From an uncultured Collinsella sp. (lineage in GTDB: Bacteria; Actinomycetota; Coriobacteriia; Coriobacteriales; Coriobacteriaceae): 25,979 nt of DNA. Below are positions 14,448 through 23,172 of the stretch, piece by piece. A program made the translations under genes and the position numbers. The notes under the pieces are model-generated. The model saw only the letters and a program-made list of their open reading frames with translations, had not been told where the DNA came from and did no database searches. Location: the NCBI GenBank assembly GCA_900547505.1, contig URGY01000003.1, positions 1-25,979 on the forward strand. Reading direction: 5' to 3'. Every line of letters starts with the position of its first letter. The stretch's first letter is position 1.

Positions 14448-15953
14448 ATGGAGCGTGCAAGCGGTGTTCTCATGCCCATCTCGTCTCTGCCCGGACCGTA
14501 CGGTATCGGCGGCTTTGGCTGGAATGCCTACGACTTTGTCGATTTCCTCGCCTCGTGCAAACAACATTACTGGCAGATTCTGCCCCTTACGACGACGAGC
14601 TATGGCGACTCGCCCTATCAGTCGTTCTCGGCCCGTGCGGGCAACCCCAACTTCATCGACTTTGCCGAGCTTATCGAGGCCGGCTATCTGGAGCAGCGCG
14701 ATATCGACGGCGTGTACCTGGGCTCCGACCCCAGCAATGTCGACTATGGCGCCATCTTTGGTGGCCGTCGTCAGATTCTCGACCGCGCCGCCGAGCGCTT
14801 TGCCGCCGACAAGCCGGCCGACTTCGACGACTTTGTCCAGGCCAACGAGGACTGGCTCATCCCCTACTGCGAGTTCATGACCGTCAAGGAGGAGTGCGGT
14901 CTCAAGGCATTTTGGGAGTGGCCCGCAGAGCTCCGTACCCGCGGCGAGGCTTCTGCCAAGGTCTGTGCCGCCCATCCCGCGCGCATGCTCTACCACCAGA
15001 TGACGCAGTACTTCTTCGATCGTCAGTGGAGCCGCCTCAAGGCCTATGCCAACGAGCGCGACATCCTCATCATCGGCGACCTGCCCATCTATGTCTCGCG
15101 CGACTCCGTCGAGATGTGGGCCACACCCGAGCTCTTTAAGATCGACGCCGCCGGTAATCCCGTAAGTGTCGCCGGCACGCCGCCCGACCAGTTCTCGGCC
15201 ACCGGCCAGTACTGGGGAAATCCCATCTACGACTGGGACGCCATGGAAGCCGACGGTTTCTCCTGGTGGGAGGGCCGCATCCGCGCCGCCCTCAACATGT
15301 ACGATGTCATCCGCCTGGATCACTTCCGCGGCTTCGAGGCCTATTGGGAAGTGCCGTTCTCCTCACCCGATTCGTCCTACGGTTCGTGGACGCAGGGCCC
15401 CGGCCTCAAGTTCTTCAAGACGCTCGAGGAAAAGCTCGGCACGCTGCCCATCATCGCCGAAGACCTTGGCTTCCTCACCCCCGGCGTCATCGACATGCGC
15501 GACAACTCGGGCTTCCCCGGCATGAAGATCTTGCAGTTCGCCTTTGAGGGCACCAACTCGTACTACCTGCCGCACAACTACATTGCCAACACCGTCGCCT
15601 ATGTGGGCACACACGACAACGAGACGGCGCGCGGTTGGTATGAGGGAACGGCCACCCCGCGCCAGCGCGAGCAGGCGGCCCTGTACACCCACCAGCAGGC
15701 AGGCGAGCCCATGGCCGATGCACTCAACCGCACCATCGCCGCCAGCGTGAGCGATACCTGTATCTACACCATGCAAGACCTGCTCAACCTGGGCAACGAG
15801 GCACGCATCAACACCCCCGCCACCCTGGGCGGCAACTGGACCTGGCGCATGCTCGATGGTGCCATCACCCGCGAGCTCGAGCACAAGCTCACCGACTGGA
15901 CCGAAACCTACTTCCGCATTCCGTCGGAAGCCGAAATTGAGCTTCCCCAATAG
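14448..15953 (+). CDS. malQ: 4-alpha-glucanotransferase (amylomaltase) MalQ
   Basis: 501-residue GH77 enzyme that transfers maltosyl or longer units between alpha-1,4-glucans, releasing glucose and lengthening maltodextrins for phosphorylase. The N-terminus SGVLMPISSLPGPYGIG is family-typical. The catalytic residues are visible: nucleophile Asp291 in RLDHFRGFEAYWEVP, acid/base Glu338 in IIAEDLGFLTP, and Asp390 in GTHDNETARGW. Length fits the roughly 500-residue bacterial type. I prefer the ATG at 14448, where family similarity begins; GTG at 14436 and ATG at 14376 are in frame upstream, and GGAC upstream of 14436 is a weak ribosome site. It acts with glgP downstream, which is separated by a terminator. 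Confidence 0.93.
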   Translation: MERASGVLMPISSLPGPYGIGGFGWNAYDFVDFLASCKQHYWQILPLTTTSYGDSPYQSFSARAGNPNFIDFAELIEAGYLEQRDIDGVYLGSDPSNVDYGAIFGGRRQILDRAAERFAADKPADFDDFVQANEDWLIPYCEFMTVKEECGLKAFWEWPAELRTRGEASAKVCAAHPARMLYHQMTQYFFDRQWSRLKAYANERDILIIGDLPIYVSRDSVEMWATPELFKIDAAGNPVSVAGTPPDQFSATGQYWGNPIYDWDAMEADGFSWWEGRIRAALNMYDVIRLDHFRGFEAYWEVPFSSPDSSYGSWTQGPGLKFFKTLEEKLGTLPIIAEDLGFLTPGVIDMRDNSGFPGMKILQFAFEGTNSYYLPHNYIANTVAYVGTHDNETARGWYEGTATPRQREQAALYTHQQAGEPMADALNRTIAASVSDTCIYTMQDLLNLGNEARINTPATLGGNWTWRMLDGAITRELEHKLTDWTETYFRIPSEAEIELPQ

Positions 15954-16001
15954 GAGCCACCGCACCCGACCCCATTCCATCGTGCGGACGCGTCCGTTTT
16001 C

Positions 16002-16041
16002 CCCGCGCGAGGCCATTCCAATCCCTCGCGCGGGCTTCTTT
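16002..16041 (+). terminator. Terminator of malQ
   Basis: An 11-bp GC-rich stem (CCCGCGCGAGG / CCTCGCGCGGG, arms 16002-16012 and 16024-16034) is followed by CTTCTTTT. It separates malQ from glgP, which therefore either uses its own promoter or relies on readthrough. A 12-bp palindrome CGGACGCGTCCG followed by TTTT lies just upstream (15985-15996). Confidence 0.8.
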
Positions 16042-16081
16042 TGTATTTCTGACATGTAATCAACCCATCACAGGAGGAAAC

Positions 16082-18349
16082 ATGCCCCGTATCAATCTCG
16101 CAGAACTCGCCGAGCAGTCCTTCGGAACTTCGCTCGAGCAGCTCGATGACCGTCGTATTTATAAGCTGCTGGTCAAGCTCGTGCAGGAGCACTCTGCTGC
16201 CTGTCCTCTCAACAACGGCAAGAAAAAGCTCTACTACATCTCTGCCGAGTTTTTGATCGGCAAGCTGCTCATCAACAATATGATCGACCTTGGCATCTAT
16301 GACGAGGTTAAGGACCAGCTCACCGCCGCGGGCCACGACCTCAACAAGATCGAGGAGTTCGAGGTCGAGCCGTCGCTCGGCAACGGCGGCCTGGGCCGTC
16401 TGGCCGCATGCTTCTTGGATTCCATCGCCACGCTGGGCCTTACCGGCGACGGCGTGGGCCTCAACTACCATTACGGCCTGTTCCGCCAGCGCTTTGTCGA
16501 CAACCAGCAGAAGGCCGTCCCCGACGAGTGGCTTGGCGAGCAAGACATCCTGATCGACGACGACCGCTCCTACACCGTCGAGTTCGGTGATTTTGCCGTT
16601 ACTTCCAAGCTCGTCAACATCGATGTGCCCGGTTATGGCCAGCCCACCAAGAACCGCCTGCGCCTGTTTGACCTGGCAAGTGTCGACGACGGCCTGGTCC
16701 CCGGCAGCTCCATCGACTTCGACAAGACCGAGATCGCCAAGAACCTCACCTTGTTCCTCTATCCGGATGATTCCGACGAGCAGGGCCGCCTGCTTCGCAT
16801 CTACCAGGAATACTTCATGGTGAGCAACGCCGCCCAGCTCCTGATCGACGAGGCCATCGAGCGCGGCAGCAACTTGCACGACCTGGCCGACCACGCCGTA
16901 GTCCAGATCAATGACACGCACCCCACCATGGTCATCCCCGAGCTCATTCGCTTGCTCACCACCAAGCACGACATCGAGTTTGACGAGGCCGTGACCATCG
17001 TGCGCTCCATGGTCGCCTACACTAACCACACGATTCTTGCCGAGGCGCTCGAGAAGTGGCCGCTCACCAGCCTGCAGAAGGTCTCCCCTGCCATCGCCGA
17101 CATTATCGTCAAGCTCGACGAGGTCGCCAAGGCCGAGCACGACGACCCGCGTGTCGCCATCATCGACGAGTACGACACCGTCCACATGGCCCACATGGAC
17201 ATCCACTTTGGCTTCTCCATCAACGGCGTCGCCGCACTCCACACCAAGATCCTGGAGGACACCGAGCTTCATCCGTTCTACGAGATCTACCCCGAGAAGT
17301 TCTCCAACAAGACCAACGGCATCACCTTCCGCCGCTGGATCCAGGGAGCCAACCCCGCGCTCGCCAACCTGCTCGACGATGTGATAGGCACCGACTGGCG
17401 CAGCACCGGCGATCTGAGCAAACTCGCCAAGTTCGCCGACGACAAAGATGTTCTTGAGCGCCTGGCTGCCACCAAGACCGAGGCCAAGACCATCATGCGC
17501 CAGTTCATGGCGCTCGAGCAGGGTGTGACCATTCCCTCCAACGCCATCATCGATGTTCAGGTCAAGCGTATCCACGAGTACAAGCGCCAGCAGATGCTCG
17601 CGCTCTACATCATCTGGAAGTATCTCGACATCAAAAACGGCAATAAGCCTAAGCACCCCGTCACCATCATCTTTGGCGGCAAAGCGGCGCCTGCCTACAC
17701 TATCGCGCAGGACATCATCCATCTGATTCTGACGCTGTCGCAGTGGATTGCAAACGACCCCGACGTGGCTCCCTACCTGCAGGTTGTCATGATCGAGAAC
17801 TACAACGTCACCGCCGCCGAGCGCGTGATCCCCGCCGCTGACATCTCCGAGCAGATCAGCCTGGCCTCCAAGGAGGCGAGCGGCACCTCCAACATGAAGT
17901 TCATGCTCAACGGCGCCCTAACCCTGTGCACGCTTGACGGCGCCAACGTGGAGATTGCCGAGCTCGTGGGCGACGAGAATATCTATACCTTTGGTGCCTC
18001 GTCCAAACAGGTCGAGCAGCTCTATGCCGACGGCACCTATGACGCCGGTGTGCTCTACCGCAAGCCCGGCATTAAACTGCTGGTGGACTTCATCACCAAC
18101 CCGGCCTTTATGGCGACCGGCAACGCCGAGCGCCTGCAGCGCCTGCACGATGACATTAAGGGCAAGGACTGGTTTATGGCCCTGCTCGACATCGAGGAGT
18201 ACATCCAGACCAAGGAGCGCGTGTTGGCCGACTACGAGGACCAGGACGCCTGGATGCGCAAGACGCTCATCAATATCGCCAACGCCGGCACCTTCTCGTC
18301 TGACCGCACGATCTCCCAGTACAACGACGAGATTTGGCACCTGAGCTAA
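16082..18349 (+). CDS. glgP: Glycogen/maltodextrin phosphorylase
   Basis: 755-residue GT35 phosphorylase that uses pyridoxal phosphate to release glucose-1-phosphate from alpha-1,4-glucan ends. The start has an ideal CAGGAGGA site. N-terminal hallmarks are AEFLIGKLLINN and EPSLGNGGLGRLAACFLDS. The cofactor lysine is Lys606 in GTSNMKFMLNGALTLCTLDG, followed by the typical NVEIAELVG. KRIHEYKRQQ and the NDTHP segment are also present. It is somewhat shorter than E. coli GlgP (about 815), as in many Gram-positive enzymes. Paired with malQ it forms a cytosolic route from maltodextrin or stored glycogen to glucose-1-phosphate. Confidence 0.95.
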   Translation: MPRINLAELAEQSFGTSLEQLDDRRIYKLLVKLVQEHSAACPLNNGKKKLYYISAEFLIGKLLINNMIDLGIYDEVKDQLTAAGHDLNKIEEFEVEPSLGNGGLGRLAACFLDSIATLGLTGDGVGLNYHYGLFRQRFVDNQQKAVPDEWLGEQDILIDDDRSYTVEFGDFAVTSKLVNIDVPGYGQPTKNRLRLFDLASVDDGLVPGSSIDFDKTEIAKNLTLFLYPDDSDEQGRLLRIYQEYFMVSNAAQLLIDEAIERGSNLHDLADHAVVQINDTHPTMVIPELIRLLTTKHDIEFDEAVTIVRSMVAYTNHTILAEALEKWPLTSLQKVSPAIADIIVKLDEVAKAEHDDPRVAIIDEYDTVHMAHMDIHFGFSINGVAALHTKILEDTELHPFYEIYPEKFSNKTNGITFRRWIQGANPALANLLDDVIGTDWRSTGDLSKLAKFADDKDVLERLAATKTEAKTIMRQFMALEQGVTIPSNAIIDVQVKRIHEYKRQQMLALYIIWKYLDIKNGNKPKHPVTIIFGGKAAPAYTIAQDIIHLILTLSQWIANDPDVAPYLQVVMIENYNVTAAERVIPAADISEQISLASKEASGTSNMKFMLNGALTLCTLDGANVEIAELVGDENIYTFGASSKQVEQLYADGTYDAGVLYRKPGIKLLVDFITNPAFMATGNAERLQRLHDDIKGKDWFMALLDIEEYIQTKERVLADYEDQDAWMRKTLINIANAGTFSSDRTISQYNDEIWHLS

Positions 18350-18377
18350 TTTCGCTTCCCTTACCCATCCTCTTGAG

Positions 18378-18411
18378 AAACGGAGTCGTGGCAACACGGC
18401 TCCGTTTTTTG
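18378..18411 (+). terminator. Terminator of glgP
   Basis: The stem AAACGGAGTCGTG / CACGGCTCCGTTT has one mismatch and a GCAA tetraloop, followed by a T-run ending at about 18410. It begins 29 bp after the glgP stop. Confidence 0.88.
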
Positions 18412-18450
18412 TGCCCGCACGTTACCCTGCGACCCAACTCGGCCAAACAA

Positions 18451-18667
18451 TCTCGATCTGTAACAACTACTCGGTAAAAACGGTCCCAGCTGTTACAGAT
18501 TGAGACATACCGGCCCCTCCCCTTGGGTTTATCTCGATCTGTAACATCTAGCAGCTGAAATTCACCTTTGGTGTTACAGATTTAGATGAAATGGTTAGCT
18601 CAGCGGAACCGTCTCGATCTGTAACATCTAACGTCCGAAATCAGCCTCACCCGTTACAGATCGAGAC
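18451..18667. repeat. Three phased palindromic repeats (TCTCGATCTGTAACA type)
   Basis: Three copies at 18451-18506, 18531-18587 and 18611-18667. Each starts with (G)TCTCGATCTGTAACA and ends with its complement, (T)GTTACAGAT(C/T)(G/T)AGA(C/T), around an inner part of about 27 nt. The arms are nearly invariant, whereas the inner parts vary (copies 2 and 3 share ATCTA and GAAAT). Left edges are 81 and 80 bp apart. No coding frame covers them. They sit between two convergent terminators. They look like an intergenic REP/MITE-like family or an array of protein-binding dyads. Confidence 0.8.
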
Positions 18668-18695
18668 AAACGACCGGTCAGACAGCCCCAACACA

Positions 18696-18738
18696 AAGAA
18701 AGGCTCCCCTCTCGCCCAGTGGACGGGAGGGGAGCCTT
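18696..18738 (-). terminator. Terminator of the ABC importer operon
   Basis: Arms AAGGCTCCCCT (18700-18710) and AGGGGAGCCTT (18728-18738) form a perfect 11-bp stem that extends inward with a mismatch. On the minus strand it is followed by TCTTTG, giving TTTCTTT with the stem end. The ATPase gene stops about 70 bp before it. The 18739-18806 stretch holds nothing else. Confidence 0.8.
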
Positions 18739-18806
18739 ATATGTGACCGCGGCAAAAGGATGGCAATACCGCAGTCGCCCAAAGGGAGGGCCTGGATGCA
18801 CCGGGC

Positions 18807-20006
18807 CTAGATAAGGTTCTTGCCAGAAACCTTATCGAAGAGGTGGGTCGCGTTCTTCTCGAACTTGAACCAGATGGTGTCGCCAGCCTTGAGCGCGCCC
18901 TTGGCCTCGAGGTCGACGACGGGGATAATCAGGACAAACTGGCCGTCGGGAGCGGTCACGTGGACATGCTCGGTCGAGCCCATGAGCTCGGTCACCTCGA
19001 CGGTACCCTGGAGCGCGCCCTCCTCGCCCTTGTCGGCAAGCAGGATCTGCTCGGGACGCACGCCGGCCGTGATCTCCTTCACGTCGCCGCCGTCCCAGTT
19101 GAGGGCAAGCTGAACGCAAGTCTCGGGGGCGAGCGCCACGTTCATATCCTCGGTCTTGACGGTAAAGCCGTTGCCCGAGCGCACCAGCTGGGCATCGAAG
19201 AAGTTCATCTGCGGCACGCCGATGAAGCCGGCGACGAAGATGTTCGCGGGATGGTTGAAGACCTCCTGCGGCGTGGCGATCTGCTGGACAACGCCGTCCT
19301 TCATGACCACGATACGGTCACCGAGGGTCATAGCCTCGGTCTGGTCGTGAGTAACATAAATGAACGTGCCCTTGATCTCGTGGCGCAGCTTAATGAGCTC
19401 GGCACGCATCTGGTTACGAAGCTTGGCGTCCAGGTTGGACAGCGGCTCGTCCATCAGGAAGACCTTGGGGTCACGCACGATGGCGCGGCCGATAGCGACA
19501 CGCTGGCGCTGGCCGCCGGAGAGCGCCTTGGGCTTACGGTCGAGGTACTCGGTAATGCCCAGAATCTCGGCAGCAGAGCGAACCTTGCGGTCGATCTCGT
19601 CCTTGGGAACCTTCTTGAGCTCGAGCGTAAATGCCATGTTCTCGTACACCGTCATATTGGGGTACAGAGCGTAGCTCTGGAACACCATGGCGATGTCGCG
19701 GTCCTTGGGCGCCACGTCGTTGACACGCTTGCCGTCGATGAGCACATCGCCCGAGGTAATGTCCTCCAGGCCGGCGACCATGCGCATCGTCGTGGACTTA
19801 CCGCAGCCAGAGGGGCCAACGAGGACGACGAACTCCTGGTCGTGAACGGTGAGGTTGAAGTCCTCTACAGCGAGCACACCGTCCTCGGTAACCTTGAGGT
19901 TGTGCTTCTTCTCCTCGGTCTTCTTCTTTTTGCCAAAGAAGCCCTTCTTTTTTGACTCGTTGTTGGGATACACCTTCTGAACATGTTTGAGAACGATCTC
20001 GGCCAT
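18807..20006 (-). CDS. Sugar ABC importer ATPase, MsmK/UgpC/MalK type
   Basis: 399-residue ATPase energising the CUT1 sugar importer encoded just upstream. Walker A GPSGCGKST is at 64-72, Q-loop at AMVFQSYALYP, signature LSGGQ at 162-166, and Walker B FLMDEP (Asp186, Glu187) followed by LSNLDAKLR. A C-terminal TOBE-type regulatory region spans about 265-399. Odd feature: a Lys-rich insertion at about residues 18-37 (KKKGFFGKKKKTEEKKHNLK) between the first two beta strands, absent from E. coli MalK. It follows malG-like permease after 68 bp with an intervening hairpin, and has AGGTAGAGAC before the ATG. Confidence 0.92.
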   Translation of the reverse strand: MAEIVLKHVQKVYPNNESKKKGFFGKKKKTEEKKHNLKVTEDGVLAVEDFNLTVHDQEFVVLVGPSGCGKSTTMRMVAGLEDITSGDVLIDGKRVNDVAPKDRDIAMVFQSYALYPNMTVYENMAFTLELKKVPKDEIDRKVRSAAEILGITEYLDRKPKALSGGQRQRVAIGRAIVRDPKVFLMDEPLSNLDAKLRNQMRAELIKLRHEIKGTFIYVTHDQTEAMTLGDRIVVMKDGVVQQIATPQEVFNHPANIFVAGFIGVPQMNFFDAQLVRSGNGFTVKTEDMNVALAPETCVQLALNWDGGDVKEITAGVRPEQILLADKGEEGALQGTVEVTELMGSTEHVHVTAPDGQFVLIIPVVDLEAKGALKAGDTIWFKFEKNATHLFDKVSGKNLI

Positions 20007-20024
20007 GTCTCTACCTTTCGATAT

Positions 20025-20049
20025 GCGGCGCCGCGCTGAGGGGCGCCGC
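20025..20049 (-). other. Intercistronic hairpin before the ATPase gene
   Basis: GCGGCGCC (20025-20032) pairs with GGCGCCGC (20042-20049) around a 9-nt loop. No T-run follows. It probably tunes the level or stability of the distal ATPase message rather than ending transcription. Confidence 0.55.
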
Positions 20050-20074
20050 AGAAACTTGCAAAACAGTTACGGCA

Positions 20075-20914
20075 TCAGCCCTTGACGGCACCTGCCACCA
20101 CGCCGTCGATGATGTACTTCTGACAGAGGATGTACATGATAACGATGGGGATAACGACCATCATGATGCAGGCCATCATGGGGCCGAGCTCGACGTGGCC
20201 GTAGCCGCCGCGGAAGTACTGGATCAAGATAGGAATGGTCTTGTACTTGGTGGAGTCGAGCGTAAGGTAGGGCAGCAGATAGTCGTTCCAGACCCACATG
20301 GTCTCGAGGATGCCGACCGAAAGATAGGTGGGCTTCATGATGGGAAGGACGATCTTAAAGAACACCTGGACCGGGTTGCAGCCGTCGATCATGGCCGCCT
20401 CTTCGATCTCGAGCGGAATGTTCTTTACAAAGCCGGCGAACATAAAGACCGCCAGGCCCGCGCCAAAGCCGAGGTAGATAAAGCAGATGTTGAACGGCGT
20501 GTTGAAGCCGATGCGGTCCGCCAAATTGGACAGCGTGAACATGAGCATCTGGAAGGGCACGACCATCGAGAACACGAACAGGTAATAGAAGAAGTTCGAG
20601 ATCTTGTTGTTGACACGAACCACGTACCAAGCGCACATGGAGCAGCACACCAAGATCAGCACGACCGACGTGACCGTGATGATGAGCGAGTACATAAATG
20701 CCGAGGCAAAGCCCTGCTCGTTAAGGGCGTGCATGTAGTTTGCGAGGCCGTTGAACGTCTCGGGCGTGAGCAGATCGAATGCCGTGGTGGTGCTGATTGC
20801 GGTCGCTTTCTTAAAGGAATTGAGCGCGATCATAAACACAGGGTAGATCCACGCGAGCGACAGAATCGTAAAGAAAATCGAGAGCGCGCGGTTGATAACC
20901 TTATCGCGTTTCAT
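20075..20914 (-). CDS. CUT1 sugar ABC permease, MalG-like
   Basis: 279-residue inner-membrane permease. The first membrane segment is ALSIFFTILSLAWIYPVFMI, and about five more follow. The cytoplasmic coupling loop is EEAAMIDGCNPVQVFFKIVLP, the EAA motif that docks on the ATPase. Its ATG shares its A with the TAA stop of the preceding permease (TAATG), so translation is coupled. It forms a heterodimer with the 20914-21768 product. The exact sugar is not readable from sequence; maltodextrin is inferred from malQ and glgP nearby. Confidence 0.9.
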   Translation of the reverse strand: MKRDKVINRALSIFFTILSLAWIYPVFMIALNSFKKATAISTTTAFDLLTPETFNGLANYMHALNEQGFASAFMYSLIITVTSVVLILVCCSMCAWYVVRVNNKISNFFYYLFVFSMVVPFQMLMFTLSNLADRIGFNTPFNICFIYLGFGAGLAVFMFAGFVKNIPLEIEEAAMIDGCNPVQVFFKIVLPIMKPTYLSVGILETMWVWNDYLLPYLTLDSTKYKTIPILIQYFRGGYGHVELGPMMACIMMVVIPIVIMYILCQKYIIDGVVAGAVKG

Positions 20915-21768
20915 TACTGCTGCACCTCCTTGGACCTCGTGGCCTTAAGCTGGATCATGGAGATGGCCACGACCAGGATGCAGAAGATAACCGCCTTGGC
21001 CTGACCAATGCCCTGCCATGCGATACCGGCACGCGAATAGAACGTGTTGTAGATGTTCAGGGCGAGCATCTCGGTGGAGTGCGCGGGGGCGCCGCCGGTA
21101 AGGGCGAGGTTCTGGTCGAACAGCTTAAAGCCGTTGGTGATGGACAGGAACAGGCAGATGGTGATGGTCGGCATCAGGTTAGGGATCTTAACCTTCCAAA
21201 ACGTCTGCCATGCCGTAGCGCCGTCGACCTTGGCGGCCTCGATGTAGTCGGACGGAATGGACTGCAGACCAGCGATGTAGATGATCATCATGTAGCCGAC
21301 CTGCTGCCACAGGGTCAGGATGATAAGGCCCCAGAAGCCAGCAGCAGAGTTAAGAGCGATGAGCTGGGCGCCCACGTTGGAGAGCAGGCAGTTGATCAGA
21401 ATCTGCCAAATGTAGCCCAGCACGATGCCGCCGATCAGGTTAGGCATAAAGAAGATCGTACGGAAGATGTTGGTGCCTTTGAGCGCCTTGCGGGTGAGCG
21501 CCTGCGCAATGGCCAGGGCGATCACGTTGATGAGCACCGTCGACAGGAAGGCAAACGCCACGGTAAAGAAGAACGACGTGGCAAACTGCGGATCGGACAG
21601 TGCGCGCACGTAGTTCTCGATACCGACAAAGTGCGTGTTGTTGATGGTAATAAACTGGCAGAACGAGAGATAGAAACCCTGGATAAAGGGGATCACGAAC
21701 CCGATCATAAACGCCAGACACGTGGGCAGCATAAAGAGCGGCCACCAGCGCTTGAGTGCTTTGCCCAT
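20914..21768 (-). CDS. CUT1 sugar ABC permease, MalF-like
   Basis: 284-residue permease with six predicted membrane segments, beginning with WPLFMLPTCLAFMIGFVIPF. The EAA coupling loop is EAAKVDGATAWQTFWKVKIP. It lacks the large periplasmic loop of E. coli MalF, as is usual outside Proteobacteria. AAAGGA lies 8 nt before the ATG. It follows the binding-protein gene after an 87-bp gap holding a strong hairpin. Confidence 0.9.
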   Translation of the reverse strand: MGKALKRWWPLFMLPTCLAFMIGFVIPFIQGFYLSFCQFITINNTHFVGIENYVRALSDPQFATSFFFTVAFAFLSTVLINVIALAIAQALTRKALKGTNIFRTIFFMPNLIGGIVLGYIWQILINCLLSNVGAQLIALNSAAGFWGLIILTLWQQVGYMMIIYIAGLQSIPSDYIEAAKVDGATAWQTFWKVKIPNLMPTITICLFLSITNGFKLFDQNLALTGGAPAHSTEMLALNIYNTFYSRAGIAWQGIGQAKAVIFCILVVAISMIQLKATRSKEVQQ

Positions 21769-21788
21769 AGAAGGGTCCTTTCAATATG

Positions 21789-21824
21789 CAGGGGGCGGGC
21801 AAACCAACGTCTGCCCGCCCCCTG
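21789..21824 (-). promoter_or_regulatory. Strong hairpin between binding protein and permease genes
   Basis: A perfect 13-bp stem CAGGGGGCGGGCA / TGCCCGCCCCCTG (arms 21789-21801 and 21812-21824) with a 10-nt loop. No T-run follows. By analogy with malE-malF intercistronic elements, it should protect the upstream message and lower downstream expression, giving more binding protein than permease. Confidence 0.7.
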
Positions 21825-21855
21825 TCGCTAATCAGATAGCTTGGGCAGCAACTGC

Positions 21856-23172
21856 TTACTCGGAAGCAGCCTTCTCGGTCTTCCAGCCATCGACGAAGGC
21901 GTTCTTGACGCCGTCCCACTTGCTGTTGTCGGCAGCATAGGCAATCAGAGCCTGCTTGAGGTTCTTCTTCCACTCCTCAGAGGGGATGTAGACGAAGTCC
22001 CAAGCGACGGTCTTCTTGCCGTCCTTGGCCATGGCAACGGCCTGCTGCGAGAAGACGTTGGTGGTCTCCTTAGCGCTCTTGAACGGGGCAGTCAGACCCA
22101 TCTTGTCAGCGATGATGCTGGTGGCGGTGTCAGAAGTGACGCACCAATACATGAAGTCCTCGGTGGCCTTCTGGGCATCCTCGGAAGCCTGGGAGCTGAC
22201 GCACCAGTAGTTCTCGCCGCCGGAGCACAGGCCCTGGTTCTCCTCGCCGTCGACACCGATGTAGATGGGCATCATGCCAATCTGATCGTCGGTCATGCCG
22301 GCCTTGGTGAGGTCAGCGTAGGCCCAAGAACCGTTCTGATAGAAGACGGCCTTGCCGGTTGCGAACTCGTTGGTGGCGTCGTCGCCGGTCTTGGAGGCAA
22401 GCTGCGAAGGATCGCAGGTGGAGTCGGTGATGTACAGGTCGAAAATCTGCTTGAAGTTGTCGAGATACTCGCCCTTGATCTCGTCGTCCTCCTGGTTGTG
22501 CTCCTTCTCGAACTCGTAGTAGAGCGGGAGGTTGGCGAGGTGGGTGGTGTAGCGCCAGCTGGAGGAGTCATCCATGCCGGCAGAAGTAAAGGCACCCTCA
22601 ACACCAAGCTCGTCCTTGCGGGCCTGGATGTCGTCGGCACAAGCCTTCAGCTTGTCGAAGGAGTTGATGTCCTCGGCCTTGTAGCCAGCCTTCTCGAGCA
22701 GCTGCTTGTTGTAGATGATGCCGTAGCTCTCCTGGACCCAGTCGATACCCAGATCCTTGCCATCGGACTGCAGAGCCAGGGAGTCGTCAATGAGCTCACC
22801 GCGGAGCTTGGTATCGGACAGGTCGGCGCAGTAATCCTTCCAGTTCTTAAGACCGGTGGGGCCGTTGACCTGGAACAGGGTCGGAGCGGAGCTCTTGGAC
22901 ATCTCGGACTTGAGCTTCTCCTCGTAGGTGTTGGAGGCGGCGGTCACGATCTTGACCTCGACGCCCTTCTCCTTCTTATAGGCCTTGGCGATCTCCTTCC
23001 ACTCCTTGTCGACCTCGGGCTTGAATTGGAGGAAGTAGACCTCGGCAGCGTCACCAGAAGCAGAGGAGCCGGAGCCGGCAGAACCGCCGCAGCCCACGAG
23101 ACCCAGACCAAGAACCGCAGCCGCGGAACCAGCAAAGCCCAGGAACTGCCTTCTGCTCATTTCGTTCTTCAT
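21856..23172 (-). CDS. Sugar ABC substrate-binding lipoprotein, Tat-type signal
   Basis: 438-residue extracellular sugar-binding protein, first gene of the importer operon. The N-terminus combines a twin-arginine motif (S-R-R-Q-F-L at 6-11) with a lipobox L-V-G-C28, followed by a Gly/Ser/Ala tether. It should therefore be exported folded through Tat and anchored by lipidated Cys28. The remainder fits SBP family 1 (CUT1), with aromatic-rich segments such as ENYWCVSSQ and WAYADL for sugar stacking. I chose the ATG at 23172 because the GTG at 23190 only adds residues before the signal; the ribosome site (AAAGGGTGG) is weak. Ligand is probably maltodextrin or another oligosaccharide, by context only. 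Confidence 0.9.
   Translation of the reverse strand: MKNEMSRRQFLGFAGSAAAVLGLGLVGCGGSAGSGSSASGDAAEVYFLQFKPEVDKEWKEIAKAYKKEKGVEVKIVTAASNTYEEKLKSEMSKSSAPTLFQVNGPTGLKNWKDYCADLSDTKLRGELIDDSLALQSDGKDLGIDWVQESYGIIYNKQLLEKAGYKAEDINSFDKLKACADDIQARKDELGVEGAFTSAGMDDSSSWRYTTHLANLPLYYEFEKEHNQEDDEIKGEYLDNFKQIFDLYITDSTCDPSQLASKTGDDATNEFATGKAVFYQNGSWAYADLTKAGMTDDQIGMMPIYIGVDGEENQGLCSGGENYWCVSSQASEDAQKATEDFMYWCVTSDTATSIIADKMGLTAPFKSAKETTNVFSQQAVAMAKDGKKTVAWDFVYIPSEEWKKNLKQALIAYAADNSKWDGVKNAFVDGWKTEKAASE

Noticed and set aside
15908..17722. 604-codon minus-strand frame opposite malQ/glgP
   Set aside because: Antisense shadow of glgP; it has no ribosome site and spans the malQ terminator.
18451..18667. CRISPR array
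   Set aside because: Only three units, each palindromic with its variable part inside the dyad rather than between identical direct repeats; no cas genes nearby.
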